Shown: positions 34,616 to 43,615 of the stretch, one piece after another | Layout: the number at the start of each line of letters is the position of its first letter | Position numbering within the stretch: position 1 is the first letter of the stretch | Assembly (NCBI RefSeq): GCF_001598815.1 | Contig: NZ_BCZQ01000032.1 | Span: 1-58,381 of the forward strand | Length of the DNA: 58,381 nt | Direction of reading: 5' to 3' | DNA from: Sphingopyxis terrae subsp. terrae NBRC 15098 | GTDB lineage: Bacteria > Pseudomonadota > Alphaproteobacteria > Sphingomonadales > Sphingomonadaceae | Notes under the pieces: model-generated | The model's database searches: none | What the model saw: the letters and a program-made list of their open reading frames with translations, nothing else | Told to the model about the DNA's origin: nothing | Program-made: the position numbers and the translations under genes

Positions 34616-35197
34616 ATGATAAGTCTCGTCGGTTGGATCGCCACGATCGCGACGATGATCGCGGCGATGATGACGGCTTCCAACCTGGGCGCGCGCGTGA
34701 CGGGCTGGGGCTTCGTGGTGTTCAGCATCAGCTCGGTTTGCTGGACCACATTGGGCTACGCCACAGGACAGACAGCCTTGGTTGCCACCAATGGATTCCT
34801 GATGCTGACGAACCTAGTTGGTATCTGGCGATGGTTGGGGCAGCAGACCAAATATGAGGATGGCGGCCGATCGGCCGAAACAGCCAGCCAAAGATCCGAT
34901 ACGCCGAACCTGTTCACCGCGACCGGCCTGATCGGCATGGCGGTTGATGACAAGAGCGGGATGAATCTGGGCCGGGTTGTCGAGGCCCTTATCGAATGTT
35001 CGACCGGCAGGATAAACTATGTGGTGATCTCGGACGAGCGATATGCCGGTCTTGAAGAGACATTGCGAGCGGTGCCGCTCGAATCCCTCAGGATCGGCTA
35101 CACGCGCATGACGCTGTTGCTGGACGGCCCGAGCTTCCTGTCACAGCCCGGCCTCAAAAGTCGTGACTGGCCCGCCTTCGCTCCGATCAATCCCTAG
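34616..35197 (+). CDS. Membrane-anchored PRC-barrel protein
   Basis: A 193-residue protein. The first 75 residues contain two to three hydrophobic segments (LVGWIATIATMIAAMMTA, WGFVVFSISSVCWTTLG, GFLMLTNLVGIWRWLG). Residues 100-170 form a PRC-barrel-like domain (ATGLIGMAVDDKSGMNLGRV, EALIECSTGRINYVVISDE). GAGGGGTGGGAC precedes the ATG. PRC-barrel proteins bind RNA-processing, photosynthetic or respiratory partners; the role here is unknown. It follows the encapsulin gene by 52 bp, and the start of the same gene is repeated upstream of DyP. Confidence 0.75.
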   Translation: MISLVGWIATIATMIAAMMTASNLGARVTGWGFVVFSISSVCWTTLGYATGQTALVATNGFLMLTNLVGIWRWLGQQTKYEDGGRSAETASQRSDTPNLFTATGLIGMAVDDKSGMNLGRVVEALIECSTGRINYVVISDERYAGLEETLRAVPLESLRIGYTRMTLLLDGPSFLSQPGLKSRDWPAFAPINP

Positions 35198-35208
35198 CAA
35201 GCGATCGC

Positions 35209-35505
35209 TCACACCAATTGGAGCGCGCGATCATGATCTTGACCGGGGCCAAGAAAGCGCAGGATCAGGATACGGTGGGCTTCTGGCCGGTAGAGGATGC
35301 CATAGCGGCGATAGGAACGGCGACGGATACCGTAGCGCTCATAGCGAGGCACCAGAGGATAGCCTTGGGGCAGATCGGCAAGGCGACGGGCCGCCTCACG
35401 CAATTCCTCAACAAAGCTGATGGCTCTCGCGGGATTGTCCTTTTCGATATGCTCGGCGATGTGATCGAGGTCGGCCAGCGCATCCGGCGTCAGGATGACT
35501 TTCAT
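35209..35505 (-). CDS. parE: ParE/RelE-family toxin
   Basis: A 98-residue RelE-fold toxin: KVILTPDALADLDHIAEHIE, ARAISFVEELREAARRLADL, YERYGIRRRSYRRYGILYRP and ILILRFLGPGQD follow the ParE pattern. ParE toxins poison DNA gyrase. The gene overlaps the antitoxin stop by four bases. The pair separates the cargo from the T4SS and should stabilise the plasmid by killing cells that lose it. Confidence 0.93.
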   Translation of the reverse strand: MKVILTPDALADLDHIAEHIEKDNPARAISFVEELREAARRLADLPQGYPLVPRYERYGIRRRSYRRYGILYRPEAHRILILRFLGPGQDHDRALQLV

Positions 35506-35780
35506 TGCGGCTGAGCGCTTGCCCGTGTCCGAATCCTGTCGATGATAGCATCGCAGGCGTCGTCGAGGTCGTGGGTGCGCCCCGCCTCGGCATCGGCAAG
35601 GCCGCGTTCGATCGAGGCGTCAAGATCATGCAGCCACCGTTCGACATCCTGCGTCTCGCCCTGATCGCGCCGAATGAGATCGCGAACATAATCACTCACG
35701 CTGGCATAATGCCCGCTGTCGATGCGGCGCTGGACGTAATCCCGCATAGGGTCCGGAAGGGAGACGTTCATCGAAGCCAT
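35502..35780 (-). CDS. parD: ParD-family antitoxin
   Basis: A 92-residue antitoxin. The N-terminal ribbon-helix-helix (MNVSLPDPMRDYVQRRIDSG, YASVSDYVRDLIRRDQ) binds DNA and should repress the operon; the C-terminal helix neutralises ParE. The ATG at 35780 (MASMNVS) or 35771 (MNVS) are both possible. It is the first gene of the pair and overlaps parE. Confidence 0.93.
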   Translation of the reverse strand: MASMNVSLPDPMRDYVQRRIDSGHYASVSDYVRDLIRRDQGETQDVERWLHDLDASIERGLADAEAGRTHDLDDACDAIIDRIRTRASAQPQ

Positions 35781-35896
35781 AAATCACCTCACTACCATTA
35801 TGGCAAAAACTGCCATCGGTTTCAAGGCGCCTGCCTCTCTTGTGCAGCCGATCCGCCTTCGCGTCACCGCACCGACGAGGGTAAGATCACATAACG

Positions 35897-37816
35897 CTAA
35901 GCGACCTTTGGCTCGCCTACCATGACAATATGTTGGAAAAGCTTGCTGGTGCGTTCCCCGGCAGGCGCGGCCATGGCGGCGGCGATCGCGGCTTGGTTCA
36001 AGCGATGGTGGGTCGGGGCCGTGCCTCCGCCTCCGGATTGCGGCCCAGGACCATGAGCAGGCGGGGCCGAGCCAAGGGCGCCATTATCATCCGCCTCGGC
36101 CGCGGCGATCACCCGCAGGCTGTTTATCGGTGCGGTGGGATCGGGTCGAATGTTCGGCATTTGCGGTGCGGGGATCTTGGTCAGCGCGACCATGGCCTTC
36201 TCCGTATAATAGCGGATTTTCTTGCCATAGACGGGCGGGATGCCGAGGCGCAGGACGATCATGTCCTTTTCGGGGAGCTGCATCAGCTCTTGAGGAAGCA
36301 TCAGGGGCCGGCGCTGATCGGATTCCGATACCGAGCCGCCCCCACGGCCCCACATGCCGAAGGAGCGCGACTTGGCGCGAAACGTATAAGTGCCAAGCCG
36401 TTCGGAAATATCCTTCGCATCATCGTTGGTCGCGGGGCGCATGACCATTTGGACGCCGCAGTTGGATTCAATCTCCGTGGCGACTTTCGGCCCATAGACG
36501 TTCTCGAGCTGCGCTCCGCTCTGGATGACGGGGAGGAGGCGAATGCCATAGCCGGCGACATAGCTGAAGCCATTGGCGATCACCGACGCGCGGCCGAGGC
36601 GCGAGAACTCGTCGAGCAAGAGCAGCAAGCGAACCTGGTGCTTGTTGCCCGAGGGCAGCTCGCGGACATTGAGGTCAATGAGCTGCTGGAAAAGCAGGCC
36701 ATAGATCGGTGCCACGCGATCCAGATCATCCGGCGAGACGCCGAGATAGAGCGAGATCCGCTTGTCGCGGAACTCGCGCAGATCGAAATCGCTGACAGCC
36801 GTTGCCGCATCGACATAGGGGTTCAGCCACAGATTGATCTTGGCGGTGACGGACTGGCGGGTTGACGTGAAGGTATTGGCCGAGGCCATGATCCAATCCC
36901 GCAGCGCCGACACGCACGCCCCTGATAGCGGTTTGCCCTCCCGCTCGCGCTGCGAGATGATTTTGGGAAATCGCTTTTGTGCATCGCCGGCGGCGAATTG
37001 GCGGTAGATTTCGCCGATGGTGAAGGGGAGCGCATCGTCGCCATCATCCACCGTGGCGGCGACATAGGCCGCGACACCGAGAAACGCCGTCCTTGCGCTT
37101 TCCGCCCAAAACGTCTCGCCCTGCAGGGGCAGGGGAAAAAGCATGACGCTGATTTTTTGCAGCTCGTTGACGACTTCGACCTGATCGCGTCGGTTGATGT
37201 ACGCGAGCGGGTTGTAGCGGCATGTGCGACCGTGGGCATCGAGCGGGTTGAACAAGAGTGTTTGCTGGCGAAGGTTCGTCATCCGAAAGCCTGCTGTCGC
37301 CGCCCAATTCTCTTGCTTCACATCGAGGACGACAACCGAATCCGGCCATTGGAGAAGGTTCGGGATCACGACGCCGACGCCCTTGCCGGCGCGGGTGGGT
37401 GCTTCGAGCAAGACATGCTCGGTTCCCCCAAAGCGCATGAACTTGCCATTGATGCGGCCGAGGAGAATGCCGGCATCCTCCAAGAGCTTGGCCTTGCGGA
37501 CCTCGCCGATCCGCGCCCAGCGGGCTTCGCCGTGGAGCTTCTGGCCCGTGAAAAGCGACGACACGATACCGATCAGGCAGACCGCGAAGGCGATGAAGAA
37601 ACCGGCGAGAAACGGCTTCCACACGATCGGCAAGTGGCGCATCGACCATAATGCACCCGGAACGCGCGCCCAGGGCGTGTGCGCCGAGAGGAGATGCGCC
37701 TTCCAAAGGACCACCACGGCGCCGATCGCGGCGCTTATCATCAAGCCTATGATGACGAGGAACGCGATGGCGGCCGGCTCGGACGCCCCTTGGTTGCGAA
37801 CCATTTTGCCGCTCAT
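35897..37816 (-). CDS. virD4: VirD4/TraG type IV coupling protein
   Basis: A 639-residue coupling ATPase. Two membrane helices near the N-terminus (AIAFLVIIGLMISAAIGAVV and FLAGFFIAFAVCLIGIVSS) anchor it. Walker A is LEAPTRAGKGVGVVIPNLL, Walker B is LLLLLDEFSRLG, and the all-alpha domain lies between. It brings the relaxase-DNA complex to the T4SS channel and powers export. It is the last gene of the transfer operon, 21 bp after virB11. The C-terminal Pro/Gly-rich tail (APPAHGPGPQSGGGGTAPTH) is probably disordered. Confidence 0.95.
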   Translation of the reverse strand: MSGKMVRNQGASEPAAIAFLVIIGLMISAAIGAVVVLWKAHLLSAHTPWARVPGALWSMRHLPIVWKPFLAGFFIAFAVCLIGIVSSLFTGQKLHGEARWARIGEVRKAKLLEDAGILLGRINGKFMRFGGTEHVLLEAPTRAGKGVGVVIPNLLQWPDSVVVLDVKQENWAATAGFRMTNLRQQTLLFNPLDAHGRTCRYNPLAYINRRDQVEVVNELQKISVMLFPLPLQGETFWAESARTAFLGVAAYVAATVDDGDDALPFTIGEIYRQFAAGDAQKRFPKIISQREREGKPLSGACVSALRDWIMASANTFTSTRQSVTAKINLWLNPYVDAATAVSDFDLREFRDKRISLYLGVSPDDLDRVAPIYGLLFQQLIDLNVRELPSGNKHQVRLLLLLDEFSRLGRASVIANGFSYVAGYGIRLLPVIQSGAQLENVYGPKVATEIESNCGVQMVMRPATNDDAKDISERLGTYTFRAKSRSFGMWGRGGGSVSESDQRRPLMLPQELMQLPEKDMIVLRLGIPPVYGKKIRYYTEKAMVALTKIPAPQMPNIRPDPTAPINSLRVIAAAEADDNGALGSAPPAHGPGPQSGGGGTAPTHHRLNQAAIAAAMAAPAGERTSKLFQHIVMVGEPKVA

Positions 37817-37837
37817 AATGCGATCCTCCGCTCGAAT

Positions 37838-38848
37838 CTAATCGCGAGGCTTGCCCGCAGGATCGAACCACACTTCCGTCATACGATAGCGCGCCGGCTT
37901 CCCGTCACCTGGGGGAAGGCGGTGCATCTGCACGACGATATCAACCAGCGAGCGCAACAGGGCGCGGATGTCGTGCCGATCGAGATCGTTGCCGCCTTCC
38001 GATTCCTTGACCAGCAGCGTAAGCTGTTCCAGCGCACCTTCGGCCGTATTGGCATGGACCGTGGTTATCGAGCCTGGATGGCCGCTATTGACGTTGCGCA
38101 GATAGAAGAAGGCGGTGCCGTCGCGTAGCTCTTGGAGCAGGATGCGATCGGGTCGCATACGCAACGCCGATTCCAGCAATTCCTTTGCGCCAGCTTTTTG
38201 AAGGCCCTTTCCGTCCTTAGAATACATCATGTGGACGTGGTTGCGCTGTGGCACCACCAGCTCGCGGGTGTCTTCGATCGTCAGGATGCGCTCGTAATCG
38301 GGAATGAGCCTAATCAGGCCCTTGGAGAAGCTCGTCTTGCCGGAACCCGTGGCGCCGGAGATCAGGATATTTTTGCGGGATTCGACCGCGAGCCGGAAGA
38401 AGCCCTTCCAGTCGCCGGCCTCGCGAAATCGCATCAGCGCGGAGTCGACCTCTTCATGCAGGCCATGAGCGCGGACCTCACTGAAAAGCCCGGCGCGGTC
38501 GAAATCGTCGATGTCCATAGAGACGCCCGACGCTTTCCGGATCGTGATCGAGACGAAGCCCCGCTCCACGGCAGGGGGGACGACGACCTGCGCGCGCTCG
38601 CCTCCCGGAAGAACCGAGGAGACGATCGGATATTCGGCGGTGACATCCTGTTTGGTCAGACCTGCGATGAGCTTCGCGAGCGTCATGAGGGCCGCATTGT
38701 CCAATGCCGGCTCCTTATGCCATTCCCAACCGTTGCGCGTCTCCAAGCCGATCAGGCCCGGCTCATTGATGACCAGCTCCGTCACGTCCTCGCGGGCTAG
38801 GTGACGCTCTATCGGCGCCGCATTGTGCTGGTATATCGACGACGCCAC
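37838..38848 (-). CDS. virB11: VirB11 traffic ATPase
   Basis: A 336-residue hexameric ATPase. Walker A is ISGATGSGKTSF, Walker B is LLQELRDGTAF, and the Asp box is ILTIEDTREL; VHANTAEGALEQL contains the His box. It works with VirB4 and VirD4 at the inner-membrane base to drive pilus assembly and DNA transfer. It starts 3 bp after virB10, consistent with one polycistronic message. Confidence 0.96.
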   Translation of the reverse strand: MASSIYQHNAAPIERHLAREDVTELVINEPGLIGLETRNGWEWHKEPALDNAALMTLAKLIAGLTKQDVTAEYPIVSSVLPGGERAQVVVPPAVERGFVSITIRKASGVSMDIDDFDRAGLFSEVRAHGLHEEVDSALMRFREAGDWKGFFRLAVESRKNILISGATGSGKTSFSKGLIRLIPDYERILTIEDTRELVVPQRNHVHMMYSKDGKGLQKAGAKELLESALRMRPDRILLQELRDGTAFFYLRNVNSGHPGSITTVHANTAEGALEQLTLLVKESEGGNDLDRHDIRALLRSLVDIVVQMHRLPPGDGKPARYRMTEVWFDPAGKPRD

Positions 38849-38851
38849 AAA

Positions 38852-40141
38852 TCAGCGCCTCAGTCGCACGTCATAGACGGACCGGAAATCGAAATCCTTG
38901 GCGACGAAGATTGCAGCCGTATCGCCCTGATTCTTCTTCAGGATCGGCTTGATCTGCATGGTTTGGTTGAGGACCGTCTGTGCAGTATTGCCCGGAACCT
39001 GTGTCGAGTAGGTGCCTTCGCCGGCGACGGCGCGACTGGCGATGTTCGACGCATCTTCCAGCACCGAGATCACAAGCCCCATGCCGAAGCGCGCCCAAAA
39101 CTGCGTATCGACGCCTCCCGGCAGGCCGGCGCGGCCAAGGCTATCAGCCGCAGGCGATCCCAAGTCGATCGCCACACCGCGCGGCGTGAGTGCGCGCGTC
39201 CATAGGACGAACAAGCGAGCCTGCCCCTGTGTGATGCCGCCCGAATATTGCCCCAGCACCTTCGTCCCTTTGTCGAGCAGGACGATGCGACCATTTTCCG
39301 AATAGACGTCATGATTGATGACGCAGTTCACGAAGCCCGCCTGCGTCGAGTTGATGGCCGTCTGCAGAGTGCAGGGTATGACCGTGCCAGCGCTCAACAG
39401 AAGGCTCCGATCGGGGATCACGCTCGCCCGTACTGTCTGGATCGCCGCATGGTTGAGCTGATCGCTGAAATCGGTCGATCCCTTACCCGACGGGCCGGCA
39501 TCATCATTCTGCCCGAAGCCGCTGGCCCCGAAGTTGCGCGGGCCGCCTGGCTGGCCTTGCCCTTGGCCCTGCCCATCGCCTTGAGGCTGGCCATTCCCTT
39601 GCGGTTGCTCGGCCGAGACGAGGCTTGTCCCCGGTGATCCGGCGGATGCGATACCCGTGCTGCCGAACGCCATGATCGGCGATCGGCGCGCAGCATCCGC
39701 CATCGAGCGTGCCTGTTCGGCTCGCTTCTGCTCTGGCGTCTCCTGACCATTCGCCGACACCGGCGCCGGATTCCCGTTCGCATCGGTAGCCTGGTTAGGC
39801 GTCGCCGCGATCGGGCGGCCGAACATATCGGTTTGCGGGGCATTGGGTTGGCCGAGCTGGCCGGCGAGCTGCGCGCGCTGCGCGTTCGGTGATCCCATCA
39901 CATCGGCCACGGCCCGATCGCTGGCTTTTGCCGGCTGCTCGGCGGGCTTTGCGGAGCCGGAATGGTGGAATGCACCATAGCCGATCGCAATGCCGCCCAT
40001 GGTGCCGATCAGTGCGAGGCCGGCGCCGAGGAAAGCGATATTTCCCCAACCGCCGCTGCGCGCAATGGGGCTGCTCTGCTCGCTGGGGGGGACGGTATCG
40101 GCGCCGACTTCGCCGCCGCGGTCAATGAGGTTATCGGCCAT
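38852..40141 (-). CDS. virB10: VirB10 channel-spanning protein
   Basis: A 429-residue TrbI/VirB10 protein. One membrane helix near residues 30-55 (NIAFLGAGLALIGTMGGIAI) follows a short cytoplasmic part; a long Pro/Gln/Gly-rich periplasmic stretch (residues 65-210) precedes the outer-membrane-core beta-barrel domain (ILSAGTVIPCTLQTAINSTQ onward). The antenna helix region sits in GVAIDLGSPAADSLGRAGLP. It links inner and outer membranes and relays ATPase energy. Confidence 0.95.
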   Translation of the reverse strand: MADNLIDRGGEVGADTVPPSEQSSPIARSGGWGNIAFLGAGLALIGTMGGIAIGYGAFHHSGSAKPAEQPAKASDRAVADVMGSPNAQRAQLAGQLGQPNAPQTDMFGRPIAATPNQATDANGNPAPVSANGQETPEQKRAEQARSMADAARRSPIMAFGSTGIASAGSPGTSLVSAEQPQGNGQPQGDGQGQGQGQPGGPRNFGASGFGQNDDAGPSGKGSTDFSDQLNHAAIQTVRASVIPDRSLLLSAGTVIPCTLQTAINSTQAGFVNCVINHDVYSENGRIVLLDKGTKVLGQYSGGITQGQARLFVLWTRALTPRGVAIDLGSPAADSLGRAGLPGGVDTQFWARFGMGLVISVLEDASNIASRAVAGEGTYSTQVPGNTAQTVLNQTMQIKPILKKNQGDTAAIFVAKDFDFRSVYDVRLRR

Positions 40142-40142
40142 C

Positions 40143-41150
40143 TTACTGCCCCTTCACTTTACGTTCGACGATGTTGGAGACGGTCCCCGTCCGATCGCCG
40201 CGATCGTTGCGAGGGGGCGCTTCATTGTAGATGCACAGCACCACGTTGCCGCGACGGAGCCGAAGCTGCCGATAGACCGCATGGATCACGACAAAATCCT
40301 CGCGCACGTCGTAGGGAACGATCGTCTCGGTCCCGTCCACGTCAACGGCAAAAATTGAAGGTATGTCGGCGTGGCCTGGGTAGCGCAGCACCGTGAACTC
40401 GCCATTGTCGGAGATCTCGGTGGGCTGGAGCGAGGAGTCGCCCTGCACCGTGTAATTCATGTTTCGCGTTCCTTCGATCACGGCATGATCGAGCGCGGCT
40501 GTGGTGATGTTGTTTTCGACCGCGCGCGCGGCCTGTACCTCGGCGAGCTGGGTCTGAAGCGTCGCCATAGCTCGCTCCTCGCGCGGGTAATGGAACCGGA
40601 TGCCATACATTGCCTCGCCGGCGCCGAGAGTGAGATTGAAATGATAGGTGCGCGGCGCGCCGTTGACGTTGGTGACGACGATCAGGTTGGTTCCGCCAGC
40701 CTTCTCGCGCGGCTTGAGGAACACGATGTTGCCGACGGGCGCGATTTGCCATGAGATCGTGTCGCCCAACGCCGCCTGCGTCACGGTTTCATTGGGGCCG
40801 AACTGGATTTCGATCGCATGGCGAAAACTGCCCACGATCGTCACGACCTGATCGGGATCGTAGTTGACGTTGCGGACCCGCGCATCCTTTGGGCCAGGAA
40901 CGGGCGTCTCGGATGCGATAGCCGGATGCGGAGCGAGCGTGACGGCCACGGCCCCAACGACCGAGAAGACGACGAGCCGGTGCCACACCGCCCCGACACC
41001 ACGCCAGAAACGGCTTTTGGCGCCGCTATCCGTCACCACCAGCTTGCTTGCCGGAGGCGAGAGGCGCTCGCCCAGCTTCTTGCGGAGCGCGGGGAGGAAG
41101 GGGATCACGACGCGATCGGCGCCGTCCATGGTCTTCGGCTGTTCGGTCAT
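40143..41150 (-). CDS. virB9: VirB9 outer-membrane core protein with N-terminal extension
   Basis: A 335-residue VirB9/TrbG protein. The family core starts at DARVRNVNYDPDQVVTIVG; the C-terminal domain, with FAVDVDGTETIVPYDVRED and HAVYRQLRLRRGNVVLCIYN, binds VirB7 and VirB10. A signal-peptide-like stretch (HRLVVFSVVGAVAVTLAPHP) lies at residues 57-76 rather than at the start. Either the 53-residue cytoplasmic extension is real, as the 1-bp gap to virB8 suggests, or translation begins at GTG 40988 just before the signal. The latter gives a normal length. Confidence 0.93.
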   Translation of the reverse strand: MTEQPKTMDGADRVVIPFLPALRKKLGERLSPPASKLVVTDSGAKSRFWRGVGAVWHRLVVFSVVGAVAVTLAPHPAIASETPVPGPKDARVRNVNYDPDQVVTIVGSFRHAIEIQFGPNETVTQAALGDTISWQIAPVGNIVFLKPREKAGGTNLIVVTNVNGAPRTYHFNLTLGAGEAMYGIRFHYPREERAMATLQTQLAEVQAARAVENNITTAALDHAVIEGTRNMNYTVQGDSSLQPTEISDNGEFTVLRYPGHADIPSIFAVDVDGTETIVPYDVREDFVVIHAVYRQLRLRRGNVVLCIYNEAPPRNDRGDRTGTVSNIVERKVKGQ

Positions 41151-41151
41151 G

Positions 41152-41829
41152 TCACGCCTCCGGGTCAGAGCGATAATTCACGACCTGGAAGCCGAGAGGA
41201 TTCAGGTTGCGATCCTTCTCATGCTCGGGGGCCGTGGTGAACTTGAAGGTCATGATCGCGTTCCAGTTCTGCGCGACCGGCGTGTTCTGCCCCATCGTGA
41301 TGATCTTCGTGTAGCGGACTTGCGCCACGGTCGGGCTCAGGAAGCTGATCGTGCGGATTGCGATCGAGACGAAGCCTTTGTCGCCGTAGATGTTCGACGG
41401 GGCATTGCTGTTGCCAGATTGAACGCCGTTGAGATAACGGCCGCCTTCAGCCTGGTCGCTCATTAGCATCACCGTATAGGCGTTCTCACGAGCTGCATCG
41501 TTCAACCAGCCCTCGCGCAGCCGCACATATTGCGAAATGAAATAGCGATTGACCGCATCGTCGTAGGTGCGGGGCTGAGGCCCCTTGAGGGCCGTCACGA
41601 TCTCTGCCTCGCCCGAGGTCTTATCAACCCGGATCACATAGGGCTGTACGGTCTTGAGAGGTGTGAGCATGACGACAGCCGCCACAGACGCGACCGCGAG
41701 CGCACATGCCCCTCCCGCGACGGTCCACGCCACGCGCCGGGACTGGATCGCCGCGCGCATTCGGTCGTATTCCCACGTCCTCGCGCTTTCGAGGTATTTT
41801 TCCTTATCTTCTGCCTTCACCGTAGCCAT
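41152..41829 (-). CDS. virB8: VirB8 inner-membrane assembly protein
   Basis: ATG at 41829 gives 225 residues. After a cytoplasmic N-terminus (EKYLESARTWEYDRMRAA) a single helix follows (VAWTVAGGACALAVASVAAV); the periplasmic domain has PYVIRVDKTSGEAEIVTAL, YDDAVNRYFISQYVRLREGW and the NTF2-like fold. VirB8 nucleates the T4SS and contacts VirB9, VirB10 and VirB5. An upstream start at 41871 would overlap virB7 and is less likely. Confidence 0.93.
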   Translation of the reverse strand: MATVKAEDKEKYLESARTWEYDRMRAAIQSRRVAWTVAGGACALAVASVAAVVMLTPLKTVQPYVIRVDKTSGEAEIVTALKGPQPRTYDDAVNRYFISQYVRLREGWLNDAARENAYTVMLMSDQAEGGRYLNGVQSGNSNAPSNIYGDKGFVSIAIRTISFLSPTVAQVRYTKIITMGQNTPVAQNWNAIMTFKFTTAPEHEKDRNLNPLGFQVVNYRSDPEA

Positions 41830-41845
41830 GGCGTCGATCCCTTCG

Positions 41846-42217
41846 TCAGCAGGGGAGGTAGGACAGCGCAACGGCCCGCTGGGACGTCCCCGGCGCTGAC
41901 GGTAGAGTGTTCATGGCGCCTCGCTTCGGAGGCGTGGCGGGTTCCTGGCCGGCGTCGGGGGCTGATGCTGGCGGCGCCGGCAGCGGCGCCGGGCCGGGGA
42001 CATCAGGTGCGGGCGAGGCTGCCGGTGGAGCCACCATGGACTGTCCGCCTCCACCTTGCGATGCGGGCAGCGGGACAGGGAGTGTCGGCAGAATCGTGCC
42101 GTAGAGATTGGCGGGGCGGCGATGCTTGCCGTCGCATACCGGAGCGGGCTTGATGTGAGTCCCGGTGCATCCGCTAAGTGCGAGGGCACCTAACGCCACG
42201 ATAGTCAGCCTTTTCAT
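41846..42217 (-). CDS. virB7: VirB7-like lipoprotein
   Basis: A 123-residue protein with a clear lipoprotein signal: MKRLTIVALGALALSGCTG, with the lipidated Cys at residue 17. Much of the rest is Pro/Ala-rich (PAASPAPDVPGPAPLPAPPA), longer than the short VirB7 of Agrobacterium. Position between virB6 and virB8 and the second Cys (PVCDGK), which could pair with VirB9, support a VirB7 role. The ATG at 42217 is selected for the exact signal peptide. Confidence 0.8.
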   Translation of the reverse strand: MKRLTIVALGALALSGCTGTHIKPAPVCDGKHRRPANLYGTILPTLPVPLPASQGGGGQSMVAPPAASPAPDVPGPAPLPAPPASAPDAGQEPATPPKRGAMNTLPSAPGTSQRAVALSYLPC

Positions 42218-42272
42218 AGAATCTCCGTCCGTCTTTTCCGCGATGTTCCCAAGGTTCATGAGTGGAGAGCGG

Positions 42273-43346
42273 TCAGCCGCCCCCGGAAGCAGATCGAGCG
42301 ACGGAGCCGCCAGTCGCGGGGGCTCCACCAGCGCGGGGCGTGTTCGCGGCCAAGCGTCGGAACATCAGGCGATTGGCCGCCATGTTCATGCCGGTTTGCA
42401 GGAAGCCATGGCCACCCGAGGACGCTCCGCCCGCGATGCCCGAAGCGATCGAAGGCGCTTGGAAGAAGAAGATCGTGCCGACGATGTAAATCGCGCAGCA
42501 CGCGACGGTCGCCACAATCATCAGGTCGGTGTTGAGGACCGCGTAGGTATCCTCCATCTGGACAAAGTTGGACGCATCGCCGATCGACCCCATGATGCCG
42601 TCCATGGAGGCTTCCTGAAGGCCGGTGATGAACTTCGTCATGATCGCCATGACGACCATCAGGAGGATGTAATTCGCGGTCTGTTTGAGCCAGCCATCAA
42701 AGAGCCAGCGCGAGGAGTTGAATAAGAGGCAGGCGAGCGCGAGCGGCGCGAGCGCAACGCAGATCGACACAGCCAGCTTCGCGAAGATGACGATGCAGAA
42801 CCCGACGGCGGCCGACAGGAAGGCGAACACATAGAGGACGCCGATGCAACCATAGGTCACAAGCGCGGACTGCAACTGGATCAGCGGCGTGCGGAAATCG
42901 GTGATTCCCTGTGAAGGCATCTGCTGGATGGTCGCGTTCGCCTGTTCCATCCGCGACGCCAATTTGCCGGTATCGGAGACGTAGGTATCGAAAGTGGTGC
43001 CGGGGTTAGTGACAGGCGTTCCCGATCCCGCCGAAATGATGTCGGACGGGAGCTGCGTGGCGACGTTCACGACGAGCGCCGAGTAGCCGACGGCGCTGGC
43101 TGCTGCTATCGCGAAGCCGACCTTGCCGGCTTGGAATACCAGCTCGCGCAAGGGGGCCTGGATTGCGCCGCGAAGAACCGCGAAACCCAGAAGCAGGAAG
43201 TAGATTGTCGCGGCGACGCCGAGTGGCGCAGCCACGAAGCTGACAAGACCGGACCCGAAGCTCGCCACGGCCGATGTAATTGCGCTTTCTACATAGCCAT
43301 ACATGGTCGTGAAAAGGACCATGAGATTGGGCGAACTTCCTGCCAT
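42273..43346 (-). CDS. virB6: VirB6 polytopic inner-membrane channel protein
   Basis: A 357-residue VirB6/TrbL protein with about six to seven membrane segments (for example VAAPLGVAATIYFLLLGFAV, IGVLYVFAFLSAAVGFCIVI, LAVSICVALAPLALACLLF, VATVACCAIYIVGTIFFF). SSRWLFDGWLKQTANYILL is the most conserved family region. It forms part of the DNA path across the inner membrane. The Gly/Ala-rich tail is probably disordered. Confidence 0.93.
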   Translation of the reverse strand: MAGSSPNLMVLFTTMYGYVESAITSAVASFGSGLVSFVAAPLGVAATIYFLLLGFAVLRGAIQAPLRELVFQAGKVGFAIAAASAVGYSALVVNVATQLPSDIISAGSGTPVTNPGTTFDTYVSDTGKLASRMEQANATIQQMPSQGITDFRTPLIQLQSALVTYGCIGVLYVFAFLSAAVGFCIVIFAKLAVSICVALAPLALACLLFNSSRWLFDGWLKQTANYILLMVVMAIMTKFITGLQEASMDGIMGSIGDASNFVQMEDTYAVLNTDLMIVATVACCAIYIVGTIFFFQAPSIASGIAGGASSGGHGFLQTGMNMAANRLMFRRLAANTPRAGGAPATGGSVARSASGGG

Positions 43347-43375
43347 CGGTTTATACCTTGTTCAAAGTGGCTGGA

Positions 43376-43612
43376 TCATTTCGAGTTGATCTTTTGCATG
43401 GCGATCGAGCGCCGCGCTTCTCGCGTCGTGAAACAAAGATTATCCTTCTGATCGGCAGGGAGATTGCTGTATTCCCCGCTGTCACATTTCGTTTTCCATT
43501 CCGCGAGAAGCTGCGGATTCTTTATCAGCTCGTCCGTTGTCGGGACCGCAGGGGGTTGTTGTTGACAGCCGGCAGCGGCCAGGGCGAAGCACAAGACGAG
43601 CAGCTTTCGCAT
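43376..43612 (-). CDS. eexN: EexN-like entry-exclusion lipoprotein
   Basis: A 78-residue lipoprotein: MRKLLVLCFALAAAGCQQQ with Cys16 as the lipidation site, then TTDELIKNPQLLAEWKTKC and LPADQKDNLCFTTREARRS, the two-cysteine pattern of EexN proteins. They sit in the envelope and stop redundant conjugation between cells carrying the same plasmid. It lies between virB5 and virB6, the usual location. Confidence 0.88.
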   Translation of the reverse strand: MRKLLVLCFALAAAGCQQQPPAVPTTDELIKNPQLLAEWKTKCDSGEYSNLPADQKDNLCFTTREARRSIAMQKINSK

Positions 43613-43615
43613 GGG

